From IMG/VR virus record IMGVR_UViG_3300025430_000051, positions 1 to 38,818 of that record: a DNA stretch of 38,818 nt; one strand, given 5' to 3'. Position numbers and translations under genes: made by a program. Positions within the stretch are counted from its first letter, which is position 1. The number at the start of each line of letters is the position of its first letter. The stretch is from a virus. Under the pieces are notes generated by a model, which did not search any database, was not told the origin of the DNA, and saw only the letters and a list, made by a program, of their open reading frames with translations. Positions 15,479 to 23,575 of this stretch are shown piece by piece.

Positions 15479-17011
15479 ATGGCTAAATCAATGAAGGGTG
15501 CAGGCGGCTTCAGCCAAATGCCCAAAATGATGACAGATGAGCCTTCAGTTATTCTGAAACTCAAAAAAGGCGGTCACGTCTCCATGAAGCACAAGAAGGA
15601 AGAGCATGGTCACAAGACTATGGAACACCATCTTGACGGCGGAATGGCTGGCAATGCTATTCGTGGTTTGGTACCTGCTTTGGCTGGTGCCGCTCCCATG
15701 AAGCCTTCTATGGCTATGCGTCGCAAGGCCATGGCTACTCCTATGATGAAGAAGGGCGGAAAAGCTCACCACAAAGACGGTGGAGACATTGCTCAAGACA
15801 AAGCCATGATCAAAAAGGCTTTCAAAGAGCATGACGCCCAAGAGCACAAAGGTGGTAAGGGCACTAAGTTGACTCTCAAACACGGTGGTAAAGCTCATCA
15901 CAAGTTTGCCAAAGGTGGTTCAGTTGGTGATGGAATGGCTAAAGCTTTAGACAAGTTTGAAACCAAAACTACCATTGAGAACGACGAGAAGCCTTACGTT
16001 AACACTGAGATGCATGAAGCCAAGCGTGACAGAGTTCACGGTACTGGAGCTGTCAAAGAAGGTAATGCAGGTGGCTACAAGCATGGTGGAAAAGTTCACC
16101 ACAAAGCTGGTGGCAAAGTGCATCACGTTTCTGGACACCCAGAAGGCTCTATGGAGCACCACAAGCATATGGCTAAACACCACGCCAAAATGCACAAAGA
16201 AGGCGGTTCTGCTCATCACAAGAAAATGATGGAACACCACAAAGCTATGTGCAAAGGTGGTAAGTATGCTACTGGCGGTTCAGTTCCTGCTGAGACCAAC
16301 GAGAGCGATACAAGAGGTAGGATCGTAATGGGTGGAACCATTGAGGGCAATGAGCACGATTACGAAAATACTTTAGTTCACCAAGGTAGACGTGATACTG
16401 CTCACGGTACAGGTGGTGTGGATATGGCTAATGACGGTGGTTATAAGCATGGTGGCAAGGCACATCACAAGCGTGGTGGTAAACATCACTATGCTATGGG
16501 TGGTCGCGTCATGGGAGCTGAAGACAACGTCTCTACTACACCTAAGGGCAAAACACACACCAAGACTGGTGAAGTGATGGAGTCCAATGCTGGTGGTTTC
16601 AAGCGTGGAGGTCATGCCGTAAAAAAGCACTTCGCCACGGGGGGCGCTGTTAATAAACAGGGTTCTGCCGTGGTAATGCCCCAAGCTCACAAGCCTGCTT
16701 CTAGACCAGTTCACATCAACGAACTTTCTGGCACTTTCAAAAAAGGTGGCAGAGTAAAAAAGTTTGCTGAAGGGACAGATGAAAACGATTTGTCTCGTGG
16801 TGGATATGACTCTGTAGCAAAACAGGACACTGCTGATAACTTAGCGATGAGAAACATGATGTTAGACCCCATTAGAAAGGGTTACAACATGGTCAAATCA
16901 GCTATTGGTATGGGTAGCACTACACCGCCTGCTGGAAGCGTTACAAAGACTGTTAAACAAGTTTCTGTGACTCCTCCACAAAAGCGTCGTGGTGGCAGTA
17001 TCAAGCGTTAA
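15479..17011 (+). CDS. His/Lys/Gly-rich repeat protein, 510 aa
   Basis: No known enzyme domain. The protein is built from degenerate repeats around a basic glycine motif (KKGGK, KHGGK, KRGGK, KKGGR, ATGGSV). About 44 of its 510 residues are His, mostly as HH pairs (GGKAHHK, GGKVHHK). Three longer units share the order HGTG-x-V or TGEV, then N-x-GG-(Y/F), then K(H/R)GG: roughly residues 180-212, 308-335 and 360-390. It is highly cationic and likely disordered, which would fit binding of DNA or metal ions inside the virion; that is inference. It lies among structural genes and opens with AAGGAG spacing to ATG. The same short tag appears in several other proteins of this window. Confidence 0.65.
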   Translation: MAKSMKGAGGFSQMPKMMTDEPSVILKLKKGGHVSMKHKKEEHGHKTMEHHLDGGMAGNAIRGLVPALAGAAPMKPSMAMRRKAMATPMMKKGGKAHHKDGGDIAQDKAMIKKAFKEHDAQEHKGGKGTKLTLKHGGKAHHKFAKGGSVGDGMAKALDKFETKTTIENDEKPYVNTEMHEAKRDRVHGTGAVKEGNAGGYKHGGKVHHKAGGKVHHVSGHPEGSMEHHKHMAKHHAKMHKEGGSAHHKKMMEHHKAMCKGGKYATGGSVPAETNESDTRGRIVMGGTIEGNEHDYENTLVHQGRRDTAHGTGGVDMANDGGYKHGGKAHHKRGGKHHYAMGGRVMGAEDNVSTTPKGKTHTKTGEVMESNAGGFKRGGHAVKKHFATGGAVNKQGSAVVMPQAHKPASRPVHINELSGTFKKGGRVKKFAEGTDENDLSRGGYDSVAKQDTADNLAMRNMMLDPIRKGYNMVKSAIGMGSTTPPAGSVTKTVKQVSVTPPQKRRGGSIKR

Positions 17012-17015
17012 GTAA

Positions 17016-17041
17016 GGTGGGGGCTTAGGCTCCCACTCTTT
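17016..17041 (+). terminator. Probable weak rho-independent terminator
   Basis: An 8-bp stem (17017-17024 with 17029-17036, one G-U wobble) around a TTAG loop is extended by one possible wobble pair (17016/17037) and followed by TCTTT. The stem is strong but the T-run is short, so it may act as an attenuator after the repeat-protein gene rather than a full stop. It lies in the 42-base gap before the gene at 17054. Confidence 0.55.
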
Positions 17042-17053
17042 AAGGAATACATC

Positions 17054-17833
17054 ATGAGTAATGGAATTGTTGCTTCAGTAACACGAGCAGGTGCGTATGA
17101 GCCGTTTGACCTTCAAGTAGCAAGAGGTCAAATTTATGGGCACAGCGTTGTTAGCCTTTTTGGTTATCAATCTTCAGTAACCACAACTGCGATTCCTATT
17201 TGGGAAAATGCAACTACATACACATACATAACATCAGCATCAACTTTGTCGTTGGTGAGTACCTCTGCGTCTGATGATACGTCTGCAAAAATTTTAATCA
17301 GTGGATTGGATTCAAGTTTTAATCCAATTTCTGAAACATTGGCAATGAATGGAACTGGTGCAGTTACAACTGTAAACAGTTACTTTAGAGTTAATAGTTT
17401 GTTGATGGTCTCGCCCGGCACTGGGCAAAACACCAATGTTGGAACCATCACATTGAAACAATCTTCAAACATTGTTGCCCAAATCAATGTTGGTATTGGC
17501 AAATCACAAAGCACTATTTACACAGTTCCTGCTGGTTACACTTTCTATTTAGACCTTGCTGAAGTTAATAGTTCAAATAGCTATACTGGAAGCACGATCA
17601 TCACTTACAGAGTGCAAGCAATCAACAATGCAACTGGCGTTAAATTGGCTGTTCTACAACAACCATTTGTTTCTATTTACACAGCTTCAAGAGCATCTGA
17701 TCCTTTTGCTTACGCAGAAAAGACAGATATTCAATGGCAGTTGAGCACAAATACTGGAACCATAGCCGCAGGCATTATTGTTACTGGTAAGTTGATTCAA
17801 AATAATAATGCTGTAACAGGTTCAGGTTCATAA
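17054..17833 (+). CDS. Conserved phage structural protein, 259 aa
   Basis: Probable virion protein of a family I associate with aquatic phage genomes; exact role unknown. The recognisable parts are FDLQVARGQIYGHSVVSLFG (about 18-37), a run with FGYQ, WENAT and ASDDTSAKILISGLD (about 72-86), and IYTVPAGYTFYLD (about 154-166). These look like beta-sandwich strands. The protein is Ser/Thr/Asn-rich with few charges and no membrane segment or signal peptide. Its last codon overlaps the ATG of the next gene (TAATG). It sits in a run of accessory structural genes between capsid and fibres. Confidence 0.62.
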   Translation: MSNGIVASVTRAGAYEPFDLQVARGQIYGHSVVSLFGYQSSVTTTAIPIWENATTYTYITSASTLSLVSTSASDDTSAKILISGLDSSFNPISETLAMNGTGAVTTVNSYFRVNSLLMVSPGTGQNTNVGTITLKQSSNIVAQINVGIGKSQSTIYTVPAGYTFYLDLAEVNSSNSYTGSTIITYRVQAINNATGVKLAVLQQPFVSIYTASRASDPFAYAEKTDIQWQLSTNTGTIAAGIIVTGKLIQNNNAVTGSGS

Positions 17834-18354
17834 TGCCTAGCAAATCGCCTGCTCAACATCGACTGATGGAAGCCGCCGCCCACACCAAGGGTGGCTTTGG
17901 TGGCGTTCCTCAAAAGGTTGGCAAAGAGTTCGTCAAAGCTGATGAGGGGAAGAAGATGGCAAAAGGTGGCTTGTATGCCAATATCCATGCTAAACAGGAG
18001 CGGATATCCCATGGATCAGGCGAAAAAATGCGTCGTGTCGGAGCTAAGGGTGCCCCAACCAAGGAAGCCTTTATTGAGTCAGCTAAAACTGCGAAGAAAA
18101 AAGATGGTGGTGGCGTCAACTTGGCTGTCAGTCGTGGTGAAAAATTATCGACAGACAGGGGTGCTGGACTAACTGCCAAGGGCAGAGAAAAGTACAATCG
18201 AGAGACTGGTAGCCATCTCAAAGCACCCCAGCCTCATGGTGGCTCAAGAAAAGATTCGTTTTGTGCAAGGATGTCTGGAGTAGTTAAACACGCCAAGGGT
18301 GATGCACCAAGAGCAAAAGCATCATTAAAGCGTTGGAACTGTTCTGGTTGGTAA
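17833..18354 (+). CDS. Basic protein with DUF6321-like C-terminal domain, 173 aa
   Basis: Function unknown. Three segments are visible. Residues 1-30 (SPAQHRLMEAAAH) form a short helix unit. Residues about 42-75 carry MAKGGLYANIHAKQER and GSGEKMRRVGAKGAPT, a signature I know from many phage proteins and one that includes the basic glycine tag. Residues about 110-173 match the DUF6321 pattern, with LTAKGREKYNRETGSHLKAP, RKDSFCARMSG and the ending KRWNCSGW. The conserved Cys/Trp/Arg residues of the last segment are intact. It is strongly cationic, so nucleic-acid contact is plausible but not shown. It starts on the stop codon of the previous gene. Confidence 0.65.
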   Translation: MPSKSPAQHRLMEAAAHTKGGFGGVPQKVGKEFVKADEGKKMAKGGLYANIHAKQERISHGSGEKMRRVGAKGAPTKEAFIESAKTAKKKDGGGVNLAVSRGEKLSTDRGAGLTAKGREKYNRETGSHLKAPQPHGGSRKDSFCARMSGVVKHAKGDAPRAKASLKRWNCSGW

Positions 18355-18363
18355 GGAAAAAAC

Positions 18364-19437
18364 ATGGCTTTCTCAGGAACCGTAAGCACCACAGTGATAA
18401 ATACGCAGACGGTCATTGACCATGCTGTGCGTCGCTGTGGAAAATTAGCTGAAGAGATCACTGACGAGCAACAACAGTTTGCAAGAGAAAACTTGTATTT
18501 TCTTTTGTCAAACATGATCAACCGTGGAATACAGTATTTTGCCATCCAAAAGACCGTTGTAGGCTTGATTGCCAACCAGTATGAGTATCTGCTACCCTTA
18601 GGTGCAAACGACGCTCTAAACGTCTTATATCGACAATTGGCAAGACCTTCTGGCTCATACACATCTGGTGCTGGTGGCGTTGTTGCCAACATCAGCGATG
18701 GAAACACATCGACTTACTGCCAGCAAACTAACCCCAATAGCTACTTTCAAGTTGATTATGGGACATCAAACCCCCAATACATTGGCTCAATAGGCATCAT
18801 GCCTTATGTGGCAAACTTTGGAACAGCAACTTGGAGCTACTATTTGCAAGCTTCGAGCGATGGGGTGAACTGGCAGACCATTTACACAGGTACAAATGTG
18901 ACTGTGACTGATGGGCAGTGGGTGTGGCAGGATGTGGACCCCGGCTTTAACGTCGAGTTCTACCGAATCCAAGCCTTCAATGGCACAACTTTGGCCCTTA
19001 GAGAGTGGTTTTTAGGCAATAACAGCACAGAAATTGAGATGTCTCGTCTAAATAGGGACGATTACACCAATTTGCCCAACAAAAATTTCACTGCTAACCA
19101 GCCTTTTCAATATTATTTTCAACGAACCATCAATCAGCCTACCATGACGCTCTGGCCTGTGCCAAATACGTCATTTGTGCAGATGACTGTGTGGTATTCA
19201 GCCCAGATTGAGGACGTTGGAACGCTTCAACAGCAGTTAGCCATCCCACAAAGGTGGTATGAAGCCACTATTTTCATGCTAGCTCACAGAATGAGCTTGG
19301 AGTTGCCACAAGTTGACCCAACTCGCATAGCTTATTTGGAGAAAATGGCTGACAAGTTCCTCTACGACGTCGAGCAAGAAGAGCGTGACAAGTCTCCTGA
19401 GTACTTCTCACCGAATATTTCAGTTTATACGAGGTAG
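18364..19437 (+). CDS. Head-tail adaptor-like protein with inserted discoidin-like domain
   Basis: Likely a portal-to-tail adaptor of the P22 gp4 / T7 gp11 kind. The N-terminal helices (residues 12-55, VIDHAVRRCGKLAEEITDEQ) and the C-terminal part (about 225-340: PTMTLWPVPN, IPQRWYEATIFMLAHRMS) make the adaptor. Between them, residues about 95-215 form an inserted beta-sandwich like F5/8 type C (discoidin) domains. It shows ISDGNTSTYC, YFQVDYG, a SWSYYLQASSDGVNW-like core (here WSYYLQASSDGVNW), FYRIQAF and then REWFLGN. Such domains usually bind sugars or other ligands, so this adaptor may display a binding surface on the neck. The start ATG has AAGGAAAAAAC upstream. Confidence 0.65.
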   Translation: MAFSGTVSTTVINTQTVIDHAVRRCGKLAEEITDEQQQFARENLYFLLSNMINRGIQYFAIQKTVVGLIANQYEYLLPLGANDALNVLYRQLARPSGSYTSGAGGVVANISDGNTSTYCQQTNPNSYFQVDYGTSNPQYIGSIGIMPYVANFGTATWSYYLQASSDGVNWQTIYTGTNVTVTDGQWVWQDVDPGFNVEFYRIQAFNGTTLALREWFLGNNSTEIEMSRLNRDDYTNLPNKNFTANQPFQYYFQRTINQPTMTLWPVPNTSFVQMTVWYSAQIEDVGTLQQQLAIPQRWYEATIFMLAHRMSLELPQVDPTRIAYLEKMADKFLYDVEQEERDKSPEYFSPNISVYTR

Positions 19438-19449
19438 AAAGTATTACTT

Positions 19450-19803
19450 ATGCCTATATTCATTGATACACGAGGGATGTCTGATATATCTATTGCGATA
19501 TGCGATAGATGTAAGATGAAGCGTCCCCATGCAGAGATGAGTATGGACTTTAACTTCCCCGGCCTCCGAGTGTGTGCCCAAGGCTGTAAGGATGAAAAGG
19601 ACCCATATAGGTTGGCGGCTCGGAAGACGGAACGCATCAACATTCGTTTTCCCAGACCTGATACCAACATTGACGTGGTGCCAGACGCAATCATTGAAAC
19701 TGGATATGGTCAATGGGCCTTGTCACCAGAAAATAATACACAAACACCATCAACAAATGGTAATCTAGATACACTAAGTCCAAGTCCACCTGAGAACCAA
19801 TAA
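19450..19803 (+). CDS. Small zinc-ribbon-like protein, 117 aa
   Basis: Residues 18-46 hold two Cys pairs (CDRC at 18-21 and CAQGC at 42-46) separated by 20 residues with SMDFNFPGLRVC between them. This spacing would form a zinc ribbon. After it comes KDEKDPYRLAARKTE and then a low-complexity Pro/Thr/Ser/Asn tail. Proteins of this kind occur beside tail-adaptor genes in short-tailed phages, but I know no defined role. Cytoplasmic or minor virion protein; DNA or protein binding is possible. ATG at 19450 is 12 bases past the adaptor-like gene stop, with only a weak ribosome site upstream. Confidence 0.6.
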   Translation: MPIFIDTRGMSDISIAICDRCKMKRPHAEMSMDFNFPGLRVCAQGCKDEKDPYRLAARKTERINIRFPRPDTNIDVVPDAIIETGYGQWALSPENNTQTPSTNGNLDTLSPSPPENQ

Positions 19804-19805
19804 CT

Positions 19806-20399
19806 ATGGCTAATGGCTTTACTTACTGCTGGTCAGATCATAAAACTGCAAAAGTTTATGTGGGAGTGCATCTTGGAAATACAGATGATGGATATGTTTG
19901 CTCATCCAAGTCTATGTTGAAAGAATATTCTGACAGACCAAGTGACTTTACTAGAGAAATTTTGTTTGAAGGTGACTATGACATTTGTGCAAGTTTTGAA
20001 AAAGCATTGATCTCTGGTTTGTTTAAGCAAGACAAAAATACTTTTTATAACAGGTCAAATGGCAAAAAAATTATTTTTGATGATGAGATTAAAAAGAAAA
20101 TAAGTGACAAACAAAAAGGCACAAAAATGCCAAATGGTCATTTAGAAAAAATGCTAAAGGCCAGAGAAGGATTGACTCCACACAGAAAGGGAGTTGTTTT
20201 AACTGATGAAATCAAGAGAAAAATCAGTGATTCAAAAAAGGGTTGTGTTGGTCCTAATAAGGGTCGAATAATGCCCGAAGAACAGAAATTGAAATTAAAA
20301 TTAGCACATCTTGGAAAGAAGCATTCTGAAGAACACAAAAAATCTGTGTCTTTAGCTGTGAAAGAAGTTTGGGCTAAACGCAAAAAACAAGGAGCCTGA
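19806..20399 (+). CDS. GIY-YIG-like endonuclease with NUMOD3 DNA-binding repeats
   Basis: Probable free-standing homing-type endonuclease. The N-terminal 90 residues look like a diverged GIY-YIG nuclease: a strand FTYCW (5-9), YVGVH (18-22) standing for the YIG strand, GYVCSSK, FTREILFEGDY, then a helix with a likely catalytic Glu in SFEKALI and a conserved YNR. The C-terminal half has NUMOD3-type repeats (KKISDKQKGTKMPNG, KRKISDSKKGCVGPNKGR, LAHLGKKHSEEHKKS) that bind DNA along the groove. It is AT-rich and Lys-rich compared with its neighbours and sits between intact structural genes, which suggests later insertion. No intron or intein is visible around it. Confidence 0.75.
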   Translation: MANGFTYCWSDHKTAKVYVGVHLGNTDDGYVCSSKSMLKEYSDRPSDFTREILFEGDYDICASFEKALISGLFKQDKNTFYNRSNGKKIIFDDEIKKKISDKQKGTKMPNGHLEKMLKAREGLTPHRKGVVLTDEIKRKISDSKKGCVGPNKGRIMPEEQKLKLKLAHLGKKHSEEHKKSVSLAVKEVWAKRKKQGA

Positions 20400-20400
20400 C

Positions 20401-22536
20401 GTGGCGAATGTGACGATTACACAATTACCAGTAGCAGGTGCCCTAACAGGCTCTGAGGCTGTTCCTGTTGTCCAAAATGGGGTGACGGTACAGACTACGA
20501 CAGGTGCTATTCAGGCTACCTCAAACCTGAGCACATATAGCTTTTTGACGGTCAATGCTACGCCTGCCTTGCCTTCATCACGTTATTTGACCACAGGTAC
20601 AGGTTTGGGATTGACTGATGGTGGAGCAGGGTCAAGCTATCAAATTTATTTGAATGGTACTTCTGGTTCCTTAGAGGCATCTGGTGTTGGCGTGATTGCC
20701 AAGACAAGTGCAGGAACCATTACACCAAGAACAATCACGGTCACAGGTTCTGGTTTATCAATTACAAATGGTAATGGAGTAGGTGGTAATCCAACAATTT
20801 CAACGAGTGGGGTGCTGGCAAACTTTGCCGCAGTCTCAGGCACTGGCCTTCTCTCAGTCAATGGCACCACCTTAGGCTACAAAACCATCACAGGAACCTC
20901 TGGTCAAATTGCTGTTACCAATGGCGATGCTTCGACTGGTAATCCCACAATTGGTTTGACCACAACTGCTGTAACTGCAGGCACCTATAACTACGCAACC
21001 ATCACCGTAGATGCTTATGGAAGATTGACCTCAGCTTCTAGTGGAACTGCTCCTTCTGGTGGTACGGTTTCTTCAATCACTGCTGGTGCTGGCCTAACAG
21101 GTGGAACAATCACCACTATTGGTACGATTGCTTTAGCGACCGTAGGAACTGCTGGAACATATGGTAGTGCATCTACTGTACCTGTCATCACAACAAACGC
21201 TTATGGGCAGATTTCAAGCGTTACAAACACAAACATAGCTATATCTGCATCTCAGATAACCAGCGGAACCTTACCAATCGCACAAGGTGGTACAAATTCC
21301 ACTGCATCTCCAACTTCTGGTGGTGTAGCGTATGGTAATGGTACTTCTTTTGCCTTTACATCTGCTGGTACATCTGGTCAAGTTTTGACAAGTAATGGAG
21401 CAAGTCCTCCAACATGGTCAAATGCCGCTGGTACAGGTACAGTTACAGCCGTTTCTGTGGTGTCTGCAAACGGTTTTGCAGGAACGGTAGCCAATAGCAC
21501 CACGACGCCTGCAATAACGCTTTCTACGACGATTACGGGGCTTTTGAAGGGTAATGGCACAGCGATAAGTGCCGCCACCTCAGGCACAGACTACGCTCCT
21601 CCCACTTCTGGAACCTCAATCCTTTATGGAAACGGTTCAGGTGGGTTCAGCAACGTCACAATTGGTACAAATTTGACCTTCTCTGGTGGCACATTGAACG
21701 CTACTGGTGGTGGCTCAATGGTTTATCCTAGTGCTGGTATAGCTAACTCCACAGGATCAGCTTGGGGAACATCTTATTCGACCACAGGATCAGGCACAGT
21801 CGTTGTTTTGGCTACTAGCCCTACCTTGGTGACTCCCAACCTTGGAACGCCTTCTGCGGCAGTTTTAACTAACGCCACAGGCTTGCCCATTTCCACTGGT
21901 GTAAGTGGCCTTGGAACAGGTGTTGCAACAGCTTTGGCAGTCAACACAGGGTCAGCAGGTGCAGTTGTTTTGTATAACGGTGCACTAGGAACTCCTTCAT
22001 CTGGTACTTTGACCAATGCTACAGGATTGCCTTTAACCACTGGTGTGACTGGTACTTTACCTATTGCCAATGGTGGAACAAACGCCATTACAGCTTCTGC
22101 AGGCTTCAATAACCTATCTCCAATCACCACAACTGGTGACTTGATCATTGGGAATGGTACAAACAGTGCCACAAGATTAGGTATTGGTACCAGTGGTTAT
22201 GTATTAACGTCAAACGGTACTACTGCAACGTGGGCGGCATCCACAGGTGGAGTGACTAGCTTTAGTGCTGGAACCACAGGATTTACCCCAAATACAGGAA
22301 CTACTGGAGCAATTACTCTAGCTGGTACTTTGGCAACCACAAATGGTGGAACTGGCATAACAACAACTCCATCAAATGGGGCTTTGCTCATAGGCAATGG
22401 AACTGGTTACACCAGTTCAACATTAACGGCAGGATCAAACATAACCATTACAAATTCAAGTGGTGGTATTACAATAGCATCCAGTGGAGGTGGTTCTACT
22501 TCTGCCTATGCGTATGCTTGGTTCATTTCAAGATAA
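20401..22536 (+). CDS. Tail fibre / appendage protein with repeated modules, 711 aa
   Basis: Probable long fibre. It starts with GTG at 20401 (AAGGAG upstream, just after the endonuclease gene). The N-terminus (VTITQLPVAGALTGSEAVPV, residues 3-22) is a common fibre attachment start. The body is a string of 15-40 residue beta-helix-like modules: TGLPISTGVSGL, TGLPLTTGVTGTLPIANGGT, PSNGALLIGNGTGY, GTSGQVLTSNG and similar. It is nearly free of charged residues, rich in Gly/Thr/Ser/Ala, and ends YAYAWFISR. No chaperone domain is visible at the C-terminus. The modules recur in the next gene and in the one at 28924, pointing to exchange of fibre segments. Confidence 0.75.
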   Translation: MANVTITQLPVAGALTGSEAVPVVQNGVTVQTTTGAIQATSNLSTYSFLTVNATPALPSSRYLTTGTGLGLTDGGAGSSYQIYLNGTSGSLEASGVGVIAKTSAGTITPRTITVTGSGLSITNGNGVGGNPTISTSGVLANFAAVSGTGLLSVNGTTLGYKTITGTSGQIAVTNGDASTGNPTIGLTTTAVTAGTYNYATITVDAYGRLTSASSGTAPSGGTVSSITAGAGLTGGTITTIGTIALATVGTAGTYGSASTVPVITTNAYGQISSVTNTNIAISASQITSGTLPIAQGGTNSTASPTSGGVAYGNGTSFAFTSAGTSGQVLTSNGASPPTWSNAAGTGTVTAVSVVSANGFAGTVANSTTTPAITLSTTITGLLKGNGTAISAATSGTDYAPPTSGTSILYGNGSGGFSNVTIGTNLTFSGGTLNATGGGSMVYPSAGIANSTGSAWGTSYSTTGSGTVVVLATSPTLVTPNLGTPSAAVLTNATGLPISTGVSGLGTGVATALAVNTGSAGAVVLYNGALGTPSSGTLTNATGLPLTTGVTGTLPIANGGTNAITASAGFNNLSPITTTGDLIIGNGTNSATRLGIGTSGYVLTSNGTTATWAASTGGVTSFSAGTTGFTPNTGTTGAITLAGTLATTNGGTGITTTPSNGALLIGNGTGYTSSTLTAGSNITITNSSGGITIASSGGGSTSAYAYAWFISR

Positions 22537-22545
22537 AGGTAAACC

Positions 22546-23151
22546 ATGTTAGTTTTAGACGCAACAACCAAATCAATAACGGTGCAGATGGGAGCTTCGG
22601 CTACCACTACGAACCCATCTTTTGTAACTGCTTACTCAGATGACACTGGAAGTAGTTTTGTAGAAGGTTCTAGTGATGGAGCATTGAATGGAACATCCCA
22701 AGTTACGCTTGTTTCAGCTCCAGCATCGTCAACTAGACGGTTAATCAAAACCATCTATATTGCAAATATTGACACTGTTGCCAACACATTAACCATTAGT
22801 TATAACGACAATTCAACTTTAAGAACAATTGTTAAAGTAACACTTCAAGTTGGAGATACTTGGTCAACTGATGGTACAACAGATACAAATGGTAATTTAA
22901 AAACAGTTATTGGTTCTGTTAATTTAGCAAATGTAACAGGAACATTGGCATATGGTAATGGTGGTACAAGTGGTACAGCTACTCCTACTGCTGGTGCTGT
23001 GGCATATGGAACAGGTAGTGCATATGCATTCACTTCTGCTGGCACATCCGGCCAAGCACTTCTTTCAAACGGTTCTGGTACTCCCACATGGGGCACAGCA
23101 GGTATTTCAACAGGTAAAGCCATTGCGATGGCTCTAATTTTCGGATTCTAA
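22546..23151 (+). CDS. Virion protein with fibre-type C-terminal module, 201 aa
   Basis: Two parts. Residues 1-115 form a beta-rich domain (LVLDATTKSITVQMG, STRRLIKTIYIANID, DTWSTDG) that I associate with structural proteins of aquatic phages. Residues 130-185 are a fibre module (GTLAYGNGGTSGTATPTAG, FTSAGTSGQALLSNGSGTP) closely matching part of the preceding fibre. The C-terminus is ISTGKAIAMALIFGF, a hydrophobic end. It lies 9 bases after the preceding gene. Probable minor tail or fibre-tip protein; exact role unknown. Confidence 0.6.
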   Translation: MLVLDATTKSITVQMGASATTTNPSFVTAYSDDTGSSFVEGSSDGALNGTSQVTLVSAPASSTRRLIKTIYIANIDTVANTLTISYNDNSTLRTIVKVTLQVGDTWSTDGTTDTNGNLKTVIGSVNLANVTGTLAYGNGGTSGTATPTAGAVAYGTGSAYAFTSAGTSGQALLSNGSGTPTWGTAGISTGKAIAMALIFGF

Positions 23152-23161
23152 GGAGCATTAA

Positions 23162-23566
23162 ATGGCAAATCCAAATATTGTTAACGTAACGAGTATTTAT
23201 GGAAATACGGCATATGTTATTCCAAGTACCACAGGTGCAACAACATCTTGGACTTATAACGGTACAACAACGCTGACAGGATTGACGCCTGCCACGAATA
23301 CCGTCAATAAGATCGACAACATTGTTGTGTCAAATACAACCTCAAGTGCGGCCACCTGTACTGTGGGTATTGGTAACAATGCCACCTTTGGTAGCGCAAC
23401 TGTAGTTTCATATTTGGCATATCAGATCAGTGTTCCACCAAATGCTTCAGTGATTGTGACCGATAAGACAACAGCGTTTTATTTGACAGAAAACCAATCA
23501 GTTGGCGTTACATCTGGTACTGCATCTGCTTTGACATACACAGCATCGTTTGAAGCAATTAGTTAA
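23162..23566 (+). CDS. Small structural protein, 134 aa
   Basis: A small beta-rich protein beginning MANPNIVNVTSIYGNTAYV, a start I associate with small virion proteins in aquatic phage fibre regions. Later parts (VNKIDNIVVSNTTSSAATCTV, VPPNASVIVTDKTTAFYLTE) look like alternating strands of a compact sandwich. It is rich in Thr/Ser/Asn, with no signal peptide or membrane segment. AAGGAG stands a few bases before the ATG. The position between fibres suggests a fibre adaptor or tip, but this is inferred from context alone. Confidence 0.6.
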   Translation: MANPNIVNVTSIYGNTAYVIPSTTGATTSWTYNGTTTLTGLTPATNTVNKIDNIVVSNTTSSAATCTVGIGNNATFGSATVVSYLAYQISVPPNASVIVTDKTTAFYLTENQSVGVTSGTASALTYTASFEAIS

Positions 23567-23575
23567 GGACTGACC

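Noticed and set aside
21774-22172. Minus-strand open frames opposite the fibre and glycine-rich genes (also near 23734-23997, 25528-25860 and 27223-27411)
   Set aside because: They consist of Pro/Val/Ala- or Pro-rich strings, the expected complement of Gly/Thr/Ser codon repeats, with no ribosome sites or known motifs.
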